64,000 bases of DNA from Jackrogersella multiformis (taxonomy: Eukaryota > Ascomycota > Sordariomycetes > Xylariales > Hypoxylaceae), in NCBI GenBank assembly GCA_902806575.1, contig CADCXD010000008.1, positions 1,612,001-1,676,000 of the forward strand, given 5' to 3'. Below are positions 46,401 through 57,657 of this stretch, in pieces. The notes under the pieces were generated by a model. The model had not been told where the DNA came from. It searched no databases and saw only the letters and a list, made by a program, of their open reading frames with translations. The position numbers and the translations under genes were made by a program. Within the stretch, counting starts at the first letter, position 1. Each line of letters begins with the position of its first letter.

Positions 46401-48797
46401 ATTTCAGAACGCCTAGGAGCTCCGAAGGAAGATGTTCAGCAACAAACTGAAACTCTTTTGAAAGAGCTGATGTGCTCTGAGTTATGAACCGTGGGTATTG
46501 ATGAACCTTCAGGTATACGCGTAACCACTCACTCCACGTCAGATTGTGTTGATTTGGTCTATCGGGTGGAGTCTCGAAGTACCCTATGTGCATGAAATGT
46601 ATATCAGGCCAGCTTGGGCGATCATTGACGCCGACCTTGTTGACTACTTCCCAGAGACCGTACGGAGCTGTGTCAACGGGGTAGAAAACATGCGATGAAG
46701 GATAGAATGTCCCAAGTATATCGCATAGACCTATCCCAGAATACGTGGGAATCGAGTGATTTGTATTGTGTGTGAGATAAAGGAACCTGAGATGAGAGAC
46801 TGAATCTTGGTAGTTAGCCCGGAATCCCGGGGATTCGTATCCCTGCAAGATCATAGTGCGAATATCGTGATCTGTAGCGTATCCCACGCCCAGGTGAACG
46901 AACAATTGTTTCCGTGCTGGCAATATTGCCGCAGTGGGATCCAGAAGATGGAGTCCGAGACCTGTAGGAATCGGAAGTCCGTCTGATGTGTGCGCGAAGT
47001 GCGTGGTGACATTGGAGTTTGCACTAACATACTCCCCTCCTATCAAGGGAATAAGCTTCAATGCCTTGGTCTCCGATATACTATTCGCAGTTCCCTTTTT
47101 AAAAGATAAGCATATCCTTTGAGCCGCCCGTGTATGCCAGTCATTATCAGTCTCGGCGGATCGCATTCTGGATGTATGACTGGATAAGTCTCTCTTCACC
47201 CTTTCGACAAACTCTAGCTGAGACAGGTATTGGAGACCATGTTCTTCTAAAAGATCTAGGTCCTTAGACTCATAAGCAGGTGAAATGTAGCAGGCTCCGT
47301 TGTCCGGAAGATCGCGAAATAAAGGATTGCCATGCTGATCCTTCATCGAATCGCAGACCCGTCTAGCATGACCTATCTCTCGTAAAGCTAGGGATTCGCT
47401 TATAATTAGGATCTTTTCATGTGAAAGGCGAATTGTAATTTCGCTAATGAGTATCCTCCAGAACTTGCCCCATGGATAGCCCGACAACTTTGGAAGGTAT
47501 CTCATCCACTGATACTTCAAGGTTGGGTGCTGACAAAGCTCTCTCATTGCAACAATGAATGCATCTGCCAACACCTTCAAGATGCAAATGTTCCGAGATG
47601 AGCTGGCGACGATGTCTTCTCTGTTAGCTTGAGTAACGAAGTCACTGTGGATTAAAAACTGATTATCACAAAAGTTAGCCCTTGACACAGTAGGTGTGCT
47701 TAATGATATCTTACGTTAAATCCAACTTGGCGGACTGGCAGAAATGCAAAAACATCCTGTGGTTCGATGACTGGAGTATCGGATTCTGTCAATGGGAAAG
47801 CTAGTACGACTGGGCAGCTGCTATATGCTCTCGAAGCTTCTTCTGTGACCGAATACTCTCTGTTTTCGTTCCGAGGTAGGTTACGTGCAGTTGACTCCAC
47901 GACGTGATATTTCTGGCTTGAATGTATCTGTTCTCCATCCTTGGTGTAACATTTCTTAAGAATAGGCCGATTTAACTGGCCGGTGACATCCTTTGATAGA
48001 ATAGATGATGATGCCTCGTTCACATCGTCGTCGTAAATAGAAAATTTGATTATCTTCAGCTTCTTGAGGAATAATAGCATCGTGGGTTGAAACTCATTTA
48101 GTTCACGTAGAATGCTTTGCCGTTGTGTATGCTCTTCCGCACCATTGTTCTCATGCAAGAATAAGGTCATCCTGGTCAGCGGTGCTGCTAGAACTTCTGT
48201 TGGATCTTTCCACTCTGGCGAGATCATTCCCATTCCAGAGTCGCCTCTCCGGTGAGTGAAGGTGAAACTGAATTCCCCAGATTGGATGTGAACTTTCCAA
48301 GCTACTTTAAACACCGACTTGAAGCCAATGCCTTTCTCTCCAATGTAGCCTTGCGCTCCTGTTTTGGAGCTCTGGCCGACATTACATATTGCCCGAAGAT
48401 TCTCCTCGGTGAAGCCATCTTCGTTGCATTCGATGATGATTCGATCTTTGTAGACCTTGAAGGACACATGCGGTACGGCCCCTGAGCGGATTGCACGGGA
48501 GAAGTTGTTGTCCTCGGCATTCTGCAATAGCTCAAATAAGAAACGAACGTCCTTGGAATATAAATTCTTGGCCAATCTTGTGTTGCATCGTGTCAATGAA
48601 ATATCAATATTTTTGATCGGGAATCAGGAAAGGGGATCATACGTTATGACACTTGCGCCTATCATCACATCCTTCCTGAGGAGTGCTTCTTGAACCACTC
48701 GACGAGTTTCTGCGTCCATTCGCGCATATGTTTCCTCGCCGAGATAGCCATGTTCTGTACTGATATTCTCCACGAGCCTGCGTGCAGTGGTGGCCAT
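43412..48797 (-). CDS. sacsin/NO VEIN-like ATPase with C-terminal NOV_C (DUF3883) domain
   Basis: Seven reverse-strand exons join in frame: 48797-48643, 48576-47715, 47658-45983, 45920-45570, 45512-44901, 44842-43948 and 43891-43412, giving 1676 residues. The N-terminus is a GHKL (histidine-kinase/HSP90/sacsin-type) ATPase: ELLQNAEDN at 67-75, NEDGF at 103-107 and GEKGIGFKSVF at 131-141. The Asp of the usual DxGxG box is in NEDGF. A long helical middle part of about 1100 residues follows. Residues about 1380-1420 form a Pro/Ser/Thr linker (TPTVVEPSTPRR). The end (about 1505-1640), with GAAGELFVFELL, WRGIEISDLQY, YFFEVKTT and PFFMSHAQW, fits the NOV_C domain; E-x-K in EVKTT is the signature of a restriction-nuclease-like core. 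Known relatives include plant NO VEIN; the fungal role is unknown. A GTAAGG donor at the stop means one more small exon is possible. Confidence 0.83.
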
Positions 48798-50756
48798 GTT
48801 GTTTATGGTTTACGTTATAGGTTGGTATATGTCATTTGATGTGAGAACTGGTCATCTGGAGCTGGTATGAAGCCTGGAGGCATTGGTATATGTATATAGG
48901 GGCTGGCGCTTGACACATAGCCCAGGTGGTAACTGGTCAGTGAGGCTGATGCATATTGCTGGGCTCGTAGATGGCTTGAAGCGCGCGCCTGTACGAAAGA
49001 ACCAGACATGCACATGGCTTGATGCGGCCGGGGCGGCCATTCTCCCCTGAGGATTTTTTTTTTTTACAGGTTTCAAGATATAGTATCTCCGTTGTCTGTT
49101 GGTGATGAGTATGGTCAAGGCCATGGTTGCATGTGTGAACTGTTGCAGATGTGTCCTTGAACCAATTGAATTAGAGAGTATTAAATGATTTACAAGGGGG
49201 TTTTCGACTTATTTTAATGGAGGTGTGGTAAAGCTGGCCAAGCTGGCCGTTTAGAGGTTTAAATACTACCCAAGCATACGCCGCGCCACGATCACGTCAA
49301 ACCAACAAAACTACCTGGGGATGGGTATGGGTATGGTTTAGTTCTGAGAGGATTGCCCTGAATTTATGACGGGTCATATTTTAATTCGTTGCACCTGTAG
49401 TAATGGTTCAATAGTTGTTGTATTTGTAGTATGTGGATAATCGTTGTTGAAATCTGCAGGTTTTAAGCGTCAGTGCAAAACACAGGATTTCACTTTATCC
49501 TCTTGATTACATAACTGCCCCACACACCCGAAAAAAGGAATGAGATCAATTATCTAAAGTCAATACATACCTAGGTACTTGGTAAACCAACGATGTAAAG
49601 GTGTGGTTACCTAAATATCTAAAGCTAGATTTAAATTCTAACATTAAAAATAATGGTAAACTGCCACGGGAGAGGTGACTTTTAACTTTGAAATATACCT
49701 AGAGAATACGCCAATAAATAATACGATAGGTACTACCATAATACCTACTATTACATCACGCGGACTTTCTGGTCCGAAGAGGCCAAGTTGGATTTATCTT
49801 GCTAGATTTAACTCGATTACCTAAGTAGGTCAAAGTATAAGTGAGTATGAGAGGTGATTGGTGGTATATAATTAGGTTCAACGGTTACACCCGGACTACC
49901 TAGTGGGATTTAGTACTTGGTGGATAAGTACCTCCCTATGTACCTACCTACTATATGCATGTAGGTAATTTATCAAAATGTCAATGGTAGCTTCGAGAAA
50001 TACCACGAGTCTACTAACAAACCCGAAGGCGATCTCGGGACACGTTCAAGATAAGCTCATGAATACATAATATACCGTGGACCAATATCACCTCGAGGTA
50101 AAGCTACAATTGAGATTCGGGATCACATGCGAGAATCCGAAGTAAGGTTTATCGGGCCTATACATAGTTGAGAAGGTATCTTTAAACATGTATACAGAAC
50201 TCTAAGTCGCACGATATAATCTTGGAAGAGTATACATGTAGTTACCAGATAGTACCTAGGTAGGTACCTACTTAATCAACTTCAGCTCTACCTACCTAGG
50301 TATTGCGAGTGGTGCTTCTCCTTAAAGCTGTTATCAAAAGTCGAATCGGAGCAATCGGTCCTTTTGCCCAATGCCAACAAGGGGTTTATCAAAAGATACA
50401 GTGAATTGCATATTTCGGAGTATTATAAGTAATGTTAGAATTCTTGAAGATAAATCTCTATTGGTTATACGTTAGGTAAGTAAGTTTTTGGTACAAGTTA
50501 TAAGAGAAAGATGCTATGTTTTGTGACTGCACTTAAAGATCGTGTTTCAATGTTCTTTTATCGTGTCAATTTGTCCACCCATAGATCCCAGTGGCGTTAA
50601 AATTGGTTCGTTAGCGGGAACTAGTAAATGTTATATGGTGGCACCAACTTCAGCCTAACATCCATGGATTTCGATACCCGAAGATCCCCGCATAACCCCG
50701 CTAAAAAAACCGAAGAAGGATTACGTAGTGTAGTTGGTCAAGGCGAGGCTTCCTTT

Positions 50757-50772
50757 GGAGGGGTTGAGGGGT
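50757..50772 (+). promoter_or_regulatory. stress-response-element-like pair upstream of Tps1
   Basis: Two AGGGG cores (50759-50763 and 50767-50771), with one reverse copy CCCCT at 50957-50961. AGGGG/CCCCT is the STRE core used by Msn2/4-type and related stress regulators, which often control trehalose genes. The site is about 600 bp upstream of the ATG, and 5-mers arise by chance, so this is suggestive only. Confidence 0.25.
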
Positions 50773-51331
50773 TAGTTCTGGACCAGTGGGGCTGTGGTCT
50801 GGGCTGGGTCTGGGTCTTAATGAGGGATTTCAAAGTTTCGTTTCTCGCATCTCGATTGCATCAACTTAGGTAGGTACTATCAACTATCAACTGAACATGT
50901 AAATGATTATTAGGTACCTACCTACAGCCTGCAACCTAGAACCTACAACATACATACCCCTAAGATTATTACATCCATGGATATTCTCCTTTCTCCCTCT
51001 TCCCTATCAACACTTGACTGTCCGATCATCTACCTGGGTAATCAATAAATGAATCACCCAATCAGTCAATAAATCAAAATCACACATCACAAATCAAATA
51101 ACGCCATTAGAAATTTGAGCGAATCATACCTACTATTCGCAGCTCGTGCTATATTTCGCGGATAATCCCAACGCACCTGGACACCTTTACCTACAATATC
51201 GCTACAATTTTGCTACAATTTCGCTACAAAAACTTTCCTTCTTCCATCTTACGACTTGCCTCTCCATAGCTCGGCCTGAATACTAGCGCACCGTTGAATC
51301 AAAACCACCCGCCAGCCTTCAAAGGCATCAC

Positions 51332-51374
51332 AGCTAACAAAGCTAACAAAGCTACCAAGCTACCAAGTTACCAA
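51332..51374 (+). repeat. short tandem repeat in Tps1 leader
   Basis: Imperfect 9-10-bp repeats (AGCTAACAA, AGCTAACAA, AGCTACCA, AGCTACCA, AGTTACCA) directly before the ATG at 51376. A further GCTACAATTT-type repeat lies at about 51195-51230. Probably within the 5' untranslated leader. Confidence 0.55.
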
Positions 51375-51375
51375 T

Positions 51376-53045
51376 ATGGGTTCGACTGAAGAGAGCGAGT
51401 CTTCTACTACCAGCGACCGCCGGTTGCTCCTAGTCTCCAACCGACTTCCCATCACGATAAAACGAAAGGAGGAAGGGAGCTACAGCTTCTCTATGTCCTC
51501 TGGAGGACTTGTCACTGGGTTGAGTGGCTTGAGCAAGACCACGAGCTTCCAATGGTACGGCTGGCCTGGCCTAGAAGTCCCCGAAGCCGAAGTATCTACC
51601 GTAAAGCAACAGTTGAAGGATCAATACGGCGCCCACCCAATCTTCGTCGACGATGAGCTTGCAGATAAGCATTACAATGGATTCTCTAGTACGTCGTCTT
51701 GCCTCTTCTGCTCGTGGAATATTTGGTTATTACGATATTACCTTAGCTAATATTGACAGATTCTATTCTTTGGCCCTTGTTCCACTATCATCCTGGCGAG
51801 ATCACTTTCGACGAGGGTGCTTGGGCAGCTTATAAAGAGGTCAACATGCTATTTGCCAAGACAGTTTTGAAAGATGTTCAAGATGGTGATATGATCTGGG
51901 TACACGACTATCACCTAATGCTTCTCCCCGAAATGCTGCGCAACGAGTTAGGCGACCGAAAAGATGTGAAGATAGGCTTCTTCCTCCACACCCCCTTCCC
52001 CAGCAGCGAAATCTACCGCATCCTCCCCGTTCGCGAAGCTTTACTCGAAGGCCTCCTACAATGCGACCTGATCGGCTTCCACACATACGATTACGCTCGC
52101 CATTTCCTCAGCTCATGTTCACGAATTCTAGAGGCCCCTACTACACCGAACGGCGTCGAATACAGAGGGAGGTTCGTAACTGTTGGCGCGTTCCCGATCG
52201 GAATAGACCCCGACAAATTCGTCGAGGGTCTGAAGCGGCCGAAGGTGCAAGAGCGGATTGCGTCGTTGTCCCGCAAATTCGAGGGCGTAAAGTTGATCGT
52301 AGGCGTCGACCGTCTTGACTACATCAAGGGCGTCCCACAGAAGCTACACGCCCTTGAGGTGTTTCTGACAGAACATCCCGAGTGGATCGGTAAGATTGTG
52401 CTGGTGCAAGTGGCTGTACCATCCAGGCAAGATGTCGAAGAATATCAGAACCTCAGAGCAGTCGTCAACGAGCTTGTAGGAAGAATCAACGGTAAATTTG
52501 GAACTGTCGAATTCATGCCTATCCATTTTTTGCACCAGAGCGTTCAGTTCGACGAGCTCTGTGCTTTGTATGCGGTGTCGGATGTCTGTCTCGTTAGTTC
52601 CACGAGAGATGGAATGAACCTCGTGTCATACGAGTACATCGCCACTCAGCAAAACCGCCATGGCGTCATGATCCTCTCCGAGTTTACCGGAGCAGCCCAG
52701 TCGCTAAACGGAAGCTTAATCGTGAACCCATGGAATACCGAAGAACTCGCCAACGCAATCCACGACGCAGTCACGATGTCTCCTGAAATGCGCGAAGCAA
52801 ATTTCCGCAAGTTAGAGAGATATGTCTTCAAATACACTTCGGCGTGGTGGGGCCAAAGCTTCGTCAACGAGTTAACCAAGGTCAACAGCGCACATAGTCA
52901 CGGGGTTGATAGCAAAGCCGGACCAGATGCGAGACCGATGCTAAGCAACGAGGTCGGCCGCGCATTATCAGGAGTCTTCGAGAGTGTAAAAGCAGCGACT
53001 AGTGCGGCTGCTCCCTCCGGTAGCGCCCTGGGCTTGTTGAAGTAA
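51376..53045 (+). CDS. tps1: alpha,alpha-trehalose-phosphate synthase (UDP-forming)
   Basis: Exons 51376-51688 and 51760-53045 give 532 residues. The GT-B glycosyltransferase fold of family GT20 is plain: LLLVSNRLPITI at about 17-28, SSGGLVTGLSG, FQWYGWPG, WPLFHYHPGEI, WVHDYHLMLLP, GFFLHTPFPSSEIYR, GVDRLDYIKGVPQKL (sugar-nucleotide site) and the TRDGMNLVSYE and LSEFTGAAQ loops. It joins UDP-glucose and glucose-6-phosphate into trehalose-6-phosphate in the cytosol, the first step of trehalose synthesis, and it also restrains glycolysis in fungi. There is no phosphatase domain, so this is the Tps1 subunit, not Tps2. The C-terminal 50 residues are low-complexity. The intron has GTACGT and a CTAATATTGACAG acceptor region. 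Confidence 0.96.
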
Positions 53046-53469
53046 GGAATACGTCGATTGAGTTGACTGGTCCTGCGAAGGTTCCATCTCAAGACGGTGC
53101 GTCGGTATCAATCAACATCAACTTAAATCTATATTATCAGAAAGAGAGAGACAGAGGCAGACATATTCGTATCGAAGAGCGGATTTAGAGGATATGACAG
53201 AGCGATGAACAAAAAGGAAAGAAAGCATGTGATCAAGCAAGGTCCGGGTTGGAGTTAAAGGATTGGTAGATATCGGCTATGCAGCTTTGGGATCCCGGTT
53301 CGTATAATTGTGCATATTATGAGGAGTTAATATAATTGCCATATCGTCTGAATCACCGATATTTCATTCTATGATTTATTTGACCTTATTACAAGAAAAT
53401 ATATTAGCCATGTGGTTGCCCCTATTTACCCAGGTTAGTCGCTCGATTAACCCCTACTCCCCTATCTAC
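53046..53469. other. convergent intergenic region
   Basis: 3' ends of Tps1 (+) and the beta-lactamase-like gene (-) face each other. No gene seen. Confidence 0.5.
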
Positions 53470-55713
53470 CTAGCTATTCCTCCTCATCGTCGCCCTCAGC
53501 GCCAGCGGCTGCACGCTAACCGCTTTCCCGTCGCTCCCGACCGTGAACACGAACTGGTCCAGCGGCATATCGGCGTACACCGCCGTCGTCTGGCCGACCC
53601 ACGTGCCGCAGTTCGTCGAAAACATGGCGTTGCTGTGGTCCGTCAGGTCCAGGTTCTCAACCACCGCCTTGAACGCTACCCGCCTCGTCCCGTCCGCCGC
53701 CGGAGCCGACTCCAGGCCTGTCGGGTACAGCCGGATCGCCGGGCCCGTCACGTTATAGTTCAGCGTGTACCGCACCGCTACCGCGATCATGTCCGTCCCG
53801 TTGCTGATCCACCGGTCCACGCCTAGACCCGGCCGCGAGGCGTCCGTGCTTAGCACTAGCGTGCTGTTCAGCGCGCCTCTATCTTCCTTCTCCCCCTCCC
53901 CCCCCGTAACGCCGTACGTCCCCGCGTAGTTGGCATCCGCCTCCTCGCGCGCAGCCTGCTCCAGTGCCGGCAGCAGCACCGCGCCCACCGCGTCCGCGAC
54001 GTCCCAATTCGCGTTTCCGGGCCAGCCCCCCGCCAGCAGCACCGCGAGCCCGACGTCGTAGTCGGGGAGGACGACGAGCAGAGACATGTACACGTTGATG
54101 CTGCCGGCCTTGCCGTACGCATCTACCACGCGGCTGCCGTCCGCCAGCGGGATCCGCCGGATCCCCCACGGCGAGCTCACGCCTTCGCGGATGTCGGATG
54201 TCAGCGCCGTCGGCTTGAGCCACCGCCGCGTCTGCGCCGGTGGTAGAAGTGTGTGCCGGAAGATGGCGCGGCCGAGGCGCGATAGGTCGCTTGCCGAGGA
54301 GTACATGTTGCCGGTTCTGGGGCGGTGTTAGTGCGGGGTGGATTGGTGGTGGTGGGTTTTGGGGTCTGGAGGGTGACGGGGCGAGATGGGTAGGGGGAAA
54401 AGAAAGAAAGAAAGAAAGAAAGGAGAAGGGGACGAGGGGACGTACGGGCTCGCCTCCCCTATGCTGTATGACCACCCTACTTGCTGGCCGTCGGGGATGA
54501 CGCCGAGGGAGTCGTTGGGCTTCTGGTAGAACGTGTGCTTGAGGTTGAGCTTGGTGATGACGTCGGCTTGGAGCATCTGCGCGTACGGCTTCCGCGTGAT
54601 GGCCTCGAGCGCGTACGCTAGGATCTGGTATCCCATATTCGAGTACCCGGCCGTCCACGAGGGCAGGAATGACGGCGGGACGTTGGCTAGGCCCGCGAAG
54701 AACTCTGCTCGCGGTTGTTTTGTTAGATATCTCACTGTCGTCGTTTTCTTTTGCTTGGCTCTTGACTCTTGGCTCTTTTCTTCCCGTATTTTCCTGCTCT
54801 GTTTTGTGCCGTGATTCCTGTGAAGGGATGGAGAGGTTTCCACGTTAAGTAGAGGCGTTACTTACGAGCGCGGTTGCATGGGATGGCCTCCCCACAGATA
54901 GGAGTCTCGTTCCTCGGCGCCGGCGGAAACCCCTTGGCTGTCAGGACGGTTTGGTTGTTCTCTTGCGTCAGCTCCCCCTCGATGGCGTCTAGCGATGTTC
55001 ACAGTCTTAGCCTTAGGTTCACTTTTCACTTTTCCCTCCCGTCTCCTCTCCTTTATCCCACTCTTCATCGTTCCAACCACCTCTCTCAATTTTCTCATTT
55101 TGCTCTTTTCCTTTTCCCTTTCTGTTTTAGAGGGGAAGAGGTAGCAACGAAACACAGACGAAACGAACTCACAGTCTCTCACGATCCCCGCCAGGTGGCT
55201 CGCCAGGTCCTGCAGCGTGATGCTGTCCCAGTCGACGTTCATGATGGGGTCGTACTGCGCCTTGCCGGCGAGCAGCTCCAGCTCGGGCACCCACCGCGTC
55301 ACGGGCGTGTTCCAGTACGTGTCGCCGGCCTCGGCCAGGAACGTCAGGATCGTGAAGATCTTCGTTACGCTGCCGAGCCGGTACACGGTGTCGCCGCCCA
55401 CGCTCCTCACGCCCGGCGTGTCGGCCGTCAGCAGGTTGGTCGCCGTGTGGTAGTGGCTCCAGACCGGCGCGTCCTCCGCGTCCGAGGCCGAGAACACCTG
55501 CACCGACCACGACGTGCCGTTCGGGTTCTGCGCCGGGTCCGCGCCCCGCGCGTCGAAGGTCGCCGCCAGGTTCGCGATCGCCGTCTTTATCGTCGGCGAC
55601 GAGGACAGCAAGGTCGGCTTCGGGAACGCCGGGCCCGGGTACGGGCAGTTGGGGATCCCGCACGCTGGCAGGATCATGGCCGCTGCGAGGATGAGGTGAG
55701 GAGGCGACTTCAT
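53470..55713 (-). CDS. secreted beta-lactamase-related serine hydrolase
   Basis: Reverse-strand exons 55713-55173, 54988-54866, 54704-54446 and 54316-53470 join to 589 residues. The ATG at 55713 gives a signal peptide (HLILAAAMILPACG); an upstream in-frame ATG at 55842 would put extra sequence before it. The active-site SxxK of the class C beta-lactamase/PBP fold is S115-VT-K118 in YRLGSVTKIFT. The YSN triad is Y242-S-N in AGYSNMGYQ. ITLQDLASHLAGI and GNMYSSASDLSRLGR are further family landmarks. Exon 2 supplies GELTQENNQTVL and an ETPICGEAIPCNR segment; its cysteines may form a disulphide. The C-terminal 150 residues are a beta-rich extra domain. Fungal members act as esterases, amidases or acyltransferases, and the substrate here is unknown. 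There is no metabolite cluster nearby. GC-rich. Confidence 0.85.
54400..54424. repeat. AAAG microsatellite
   Basis: About six copies of AAAG, within the third intron of the beta-lactamase-like gene. The same introns hold other purine/pyrimidine tracts (for example 55035-55135). Confidence 0.8.
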
Positions 55714-57657
55714 TATGACGGGATATCTGTTCTCGAAGAGGACAGAGAAAATGGGATTCAGAATGGGAAGGAGAATCTTAATGGAGGGTATACCAGTCTG
55801 CTGCCACTGAAAGCAAACAGCAGACGCGTCACCAAAAGTCATGAGAAGGATCGCCCTGGGTACTATTCTTTTCTTTTTCTTGGTCTTGATTAAGGTAGTA
55901 CAGCGGGTGCTACGTCTGCACGTATCCCTAGGACCAGCCTTATAATTACGACATTAGGATCTTCGGAGCTCTGTAGCATGGAACCTATACATTCACCCGA
56001 GAACGTAGTCACATAAGCACGTCCCCATTAAGGCCTCGGTCGAACCGGGTCGGCGCCGGCGCGGAGCATCCTGCTGCGTAGAGTAGTATCGAGCCGCTAT
56101 AGAGGCATGTGATAGAAGCACGATGACGATGTAAGCAAGCTAATCTAGTTCGCAGATTGGGTTTTTCTGTTAGCTATCTGTCCCCAAGCCCGTGCCTAGG
56201 GGCTGGTGGGGAGTGTAATAAAAAAGGGGGAAGAGAGACGAGTTGGGGAAGCCCATGATATTTCGGGCACGAAATCTCGCGATAGTGATCTACTGCGAGT
56301 CAAAGAAGCTGCAGCGAGCTATCATAACCTGGCGATCATTCCCGCTCTCCGGTAAGTGCGCACACTTACGTCGCACGGTTGCGACGTCAACCAACATACG
56401 GCCTTTTTGGCTGAATGCGAACATGTCCGATCATTTACGGCATTGGGCCAGATCGAAGGCATGGGAACCGATTTTTATATCAACCGCGTCCGCACCATAT
56501 GATCCCGGCGTGGTTGCTACCTACTCACCAGTCTCACCTGGTCGAATTAGTGTCAATTACATGCCTACCTAGGTACTTAATAATATGTAATTTCGAAGCG
56601 CGCAGGTGGCAGGATGAGGTTGCATACGGTATCGCCAAGCTGCATACATGCGCCGCAATATCTACTGGCATTGCCCTCGTCTCCTTCTCTTGTATATATA
56701 AAGTGTCACCCCCTTCTATTCACTCGCTACAGATGCTACGTACCTAACGTACCTGTTATCGTAAGGATGATGACACCGTGCATCATTCCTCATAAATAAC
56801 TCGCCGAGCGAACCTCCTAGCTGAATATTAGATACCTCGTTATATTATCGACTCCTTATCCTCTGTAGGGGCCATGTATCTATTAATAAGGATACTATCC
56901 CAAAACATGTTTTCTGCCTCTCGCTTGTGTGCTAATGGATGCCGGCGATATTATAGTTACCTGAGATTTGATTCCTTTCTCGGACCTAGATTCACGGAAA
57001 TGTCTCATGGTAATCAGGCAGTAAGAGGGGAAATAAGGTAAGGAGGTACCTAGGTGGTAGCCAATGGGCTTGATTCCTAGGAATGACACTACCGTATGAT
57101 TGTCAAATATTTTTACCTTAAAATAGGGGGGAGGGCTGTATGGCTCTTTCGGGCAGATGTGATAGGTAACTCGGTCTGTATGCCTCTAAATATCGCAGTC
57201 ATCCGGTATCGTCTGCTCTATGATTGCCTGAGTAATATTGCGAGGTCATGTCAAATTCTACATGCAAGTCACGTATTTAGCAATATTATATTCGTATCAA
57301 CTGTATCACCCGATTTCCTTAGAACATATTAACCAACTAGACGATGGAGTATCACTGGTGGTGTGAATTATTATCTAACTACCTAAGCGAAATCATCGAT
57401 ATCGCAACACATTAACAGGTATTTTGCCCTAAGCCAAAGAGGCCGGCCCGCCATGGGGAAGGAATCAACACCCGTCCCCGTTCTGCCCTGAACGCCGGTG
57501 GGGGTATGTAATGTAGGAAAAGCGCGGGCTCCTCCTCTGCACTAGTACTACTAGACGTAATCTCGTAAAAACAATAATAAAATAACATAACAGGCATCCA
57601 TTCGTCTTATCTGCCGAAGTCGATATCATGTCGACGACAGGCTTGAGAGCGGTGTGC
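55714..57657. other. intergenic
   Basis: About 1.9 kb without a supported gene. The small plus-strand frames at 56243-56799 and 57096-57332 overlap in several phases and have no motif. CCTAGG palindromes occur at about 56567-56576 and 57047-57056. Confidence 0.45.

Larger units (their letters stand above)
48798..51375. other. divergent intergenic region
   Basis: 2.6 kb between the NO VEIN-like gene (-) and Tps1 (+). No gene supported; a small frame at 50628-50873 has no motif. A T10 run lies at about 49057-49066. CCTAGG palindromes occur at about 49569-49578, 50252-50266 and 50288-50300. The right half is the Tps1 promoter. Confidence 0.5.

Noticed and set aside
53879..54658. 259-codon reverse frame
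   Set aside because: Out-of-phase reading of the beta-lactamase-like exons and intron, Arg/Pro/His-rich, no motif.
54874..55893. 339-codon plus-strand frame
   Set aside because: Antisense shadow of the beta-lactamase-like gene; runs through its introns and is Arg/Val-rich without domain signal.
56243..56799. Overlapping small plus-strand frames
   Set aside because: Three phases are open over the same DNA, no motif or splice structure; typical random frames.
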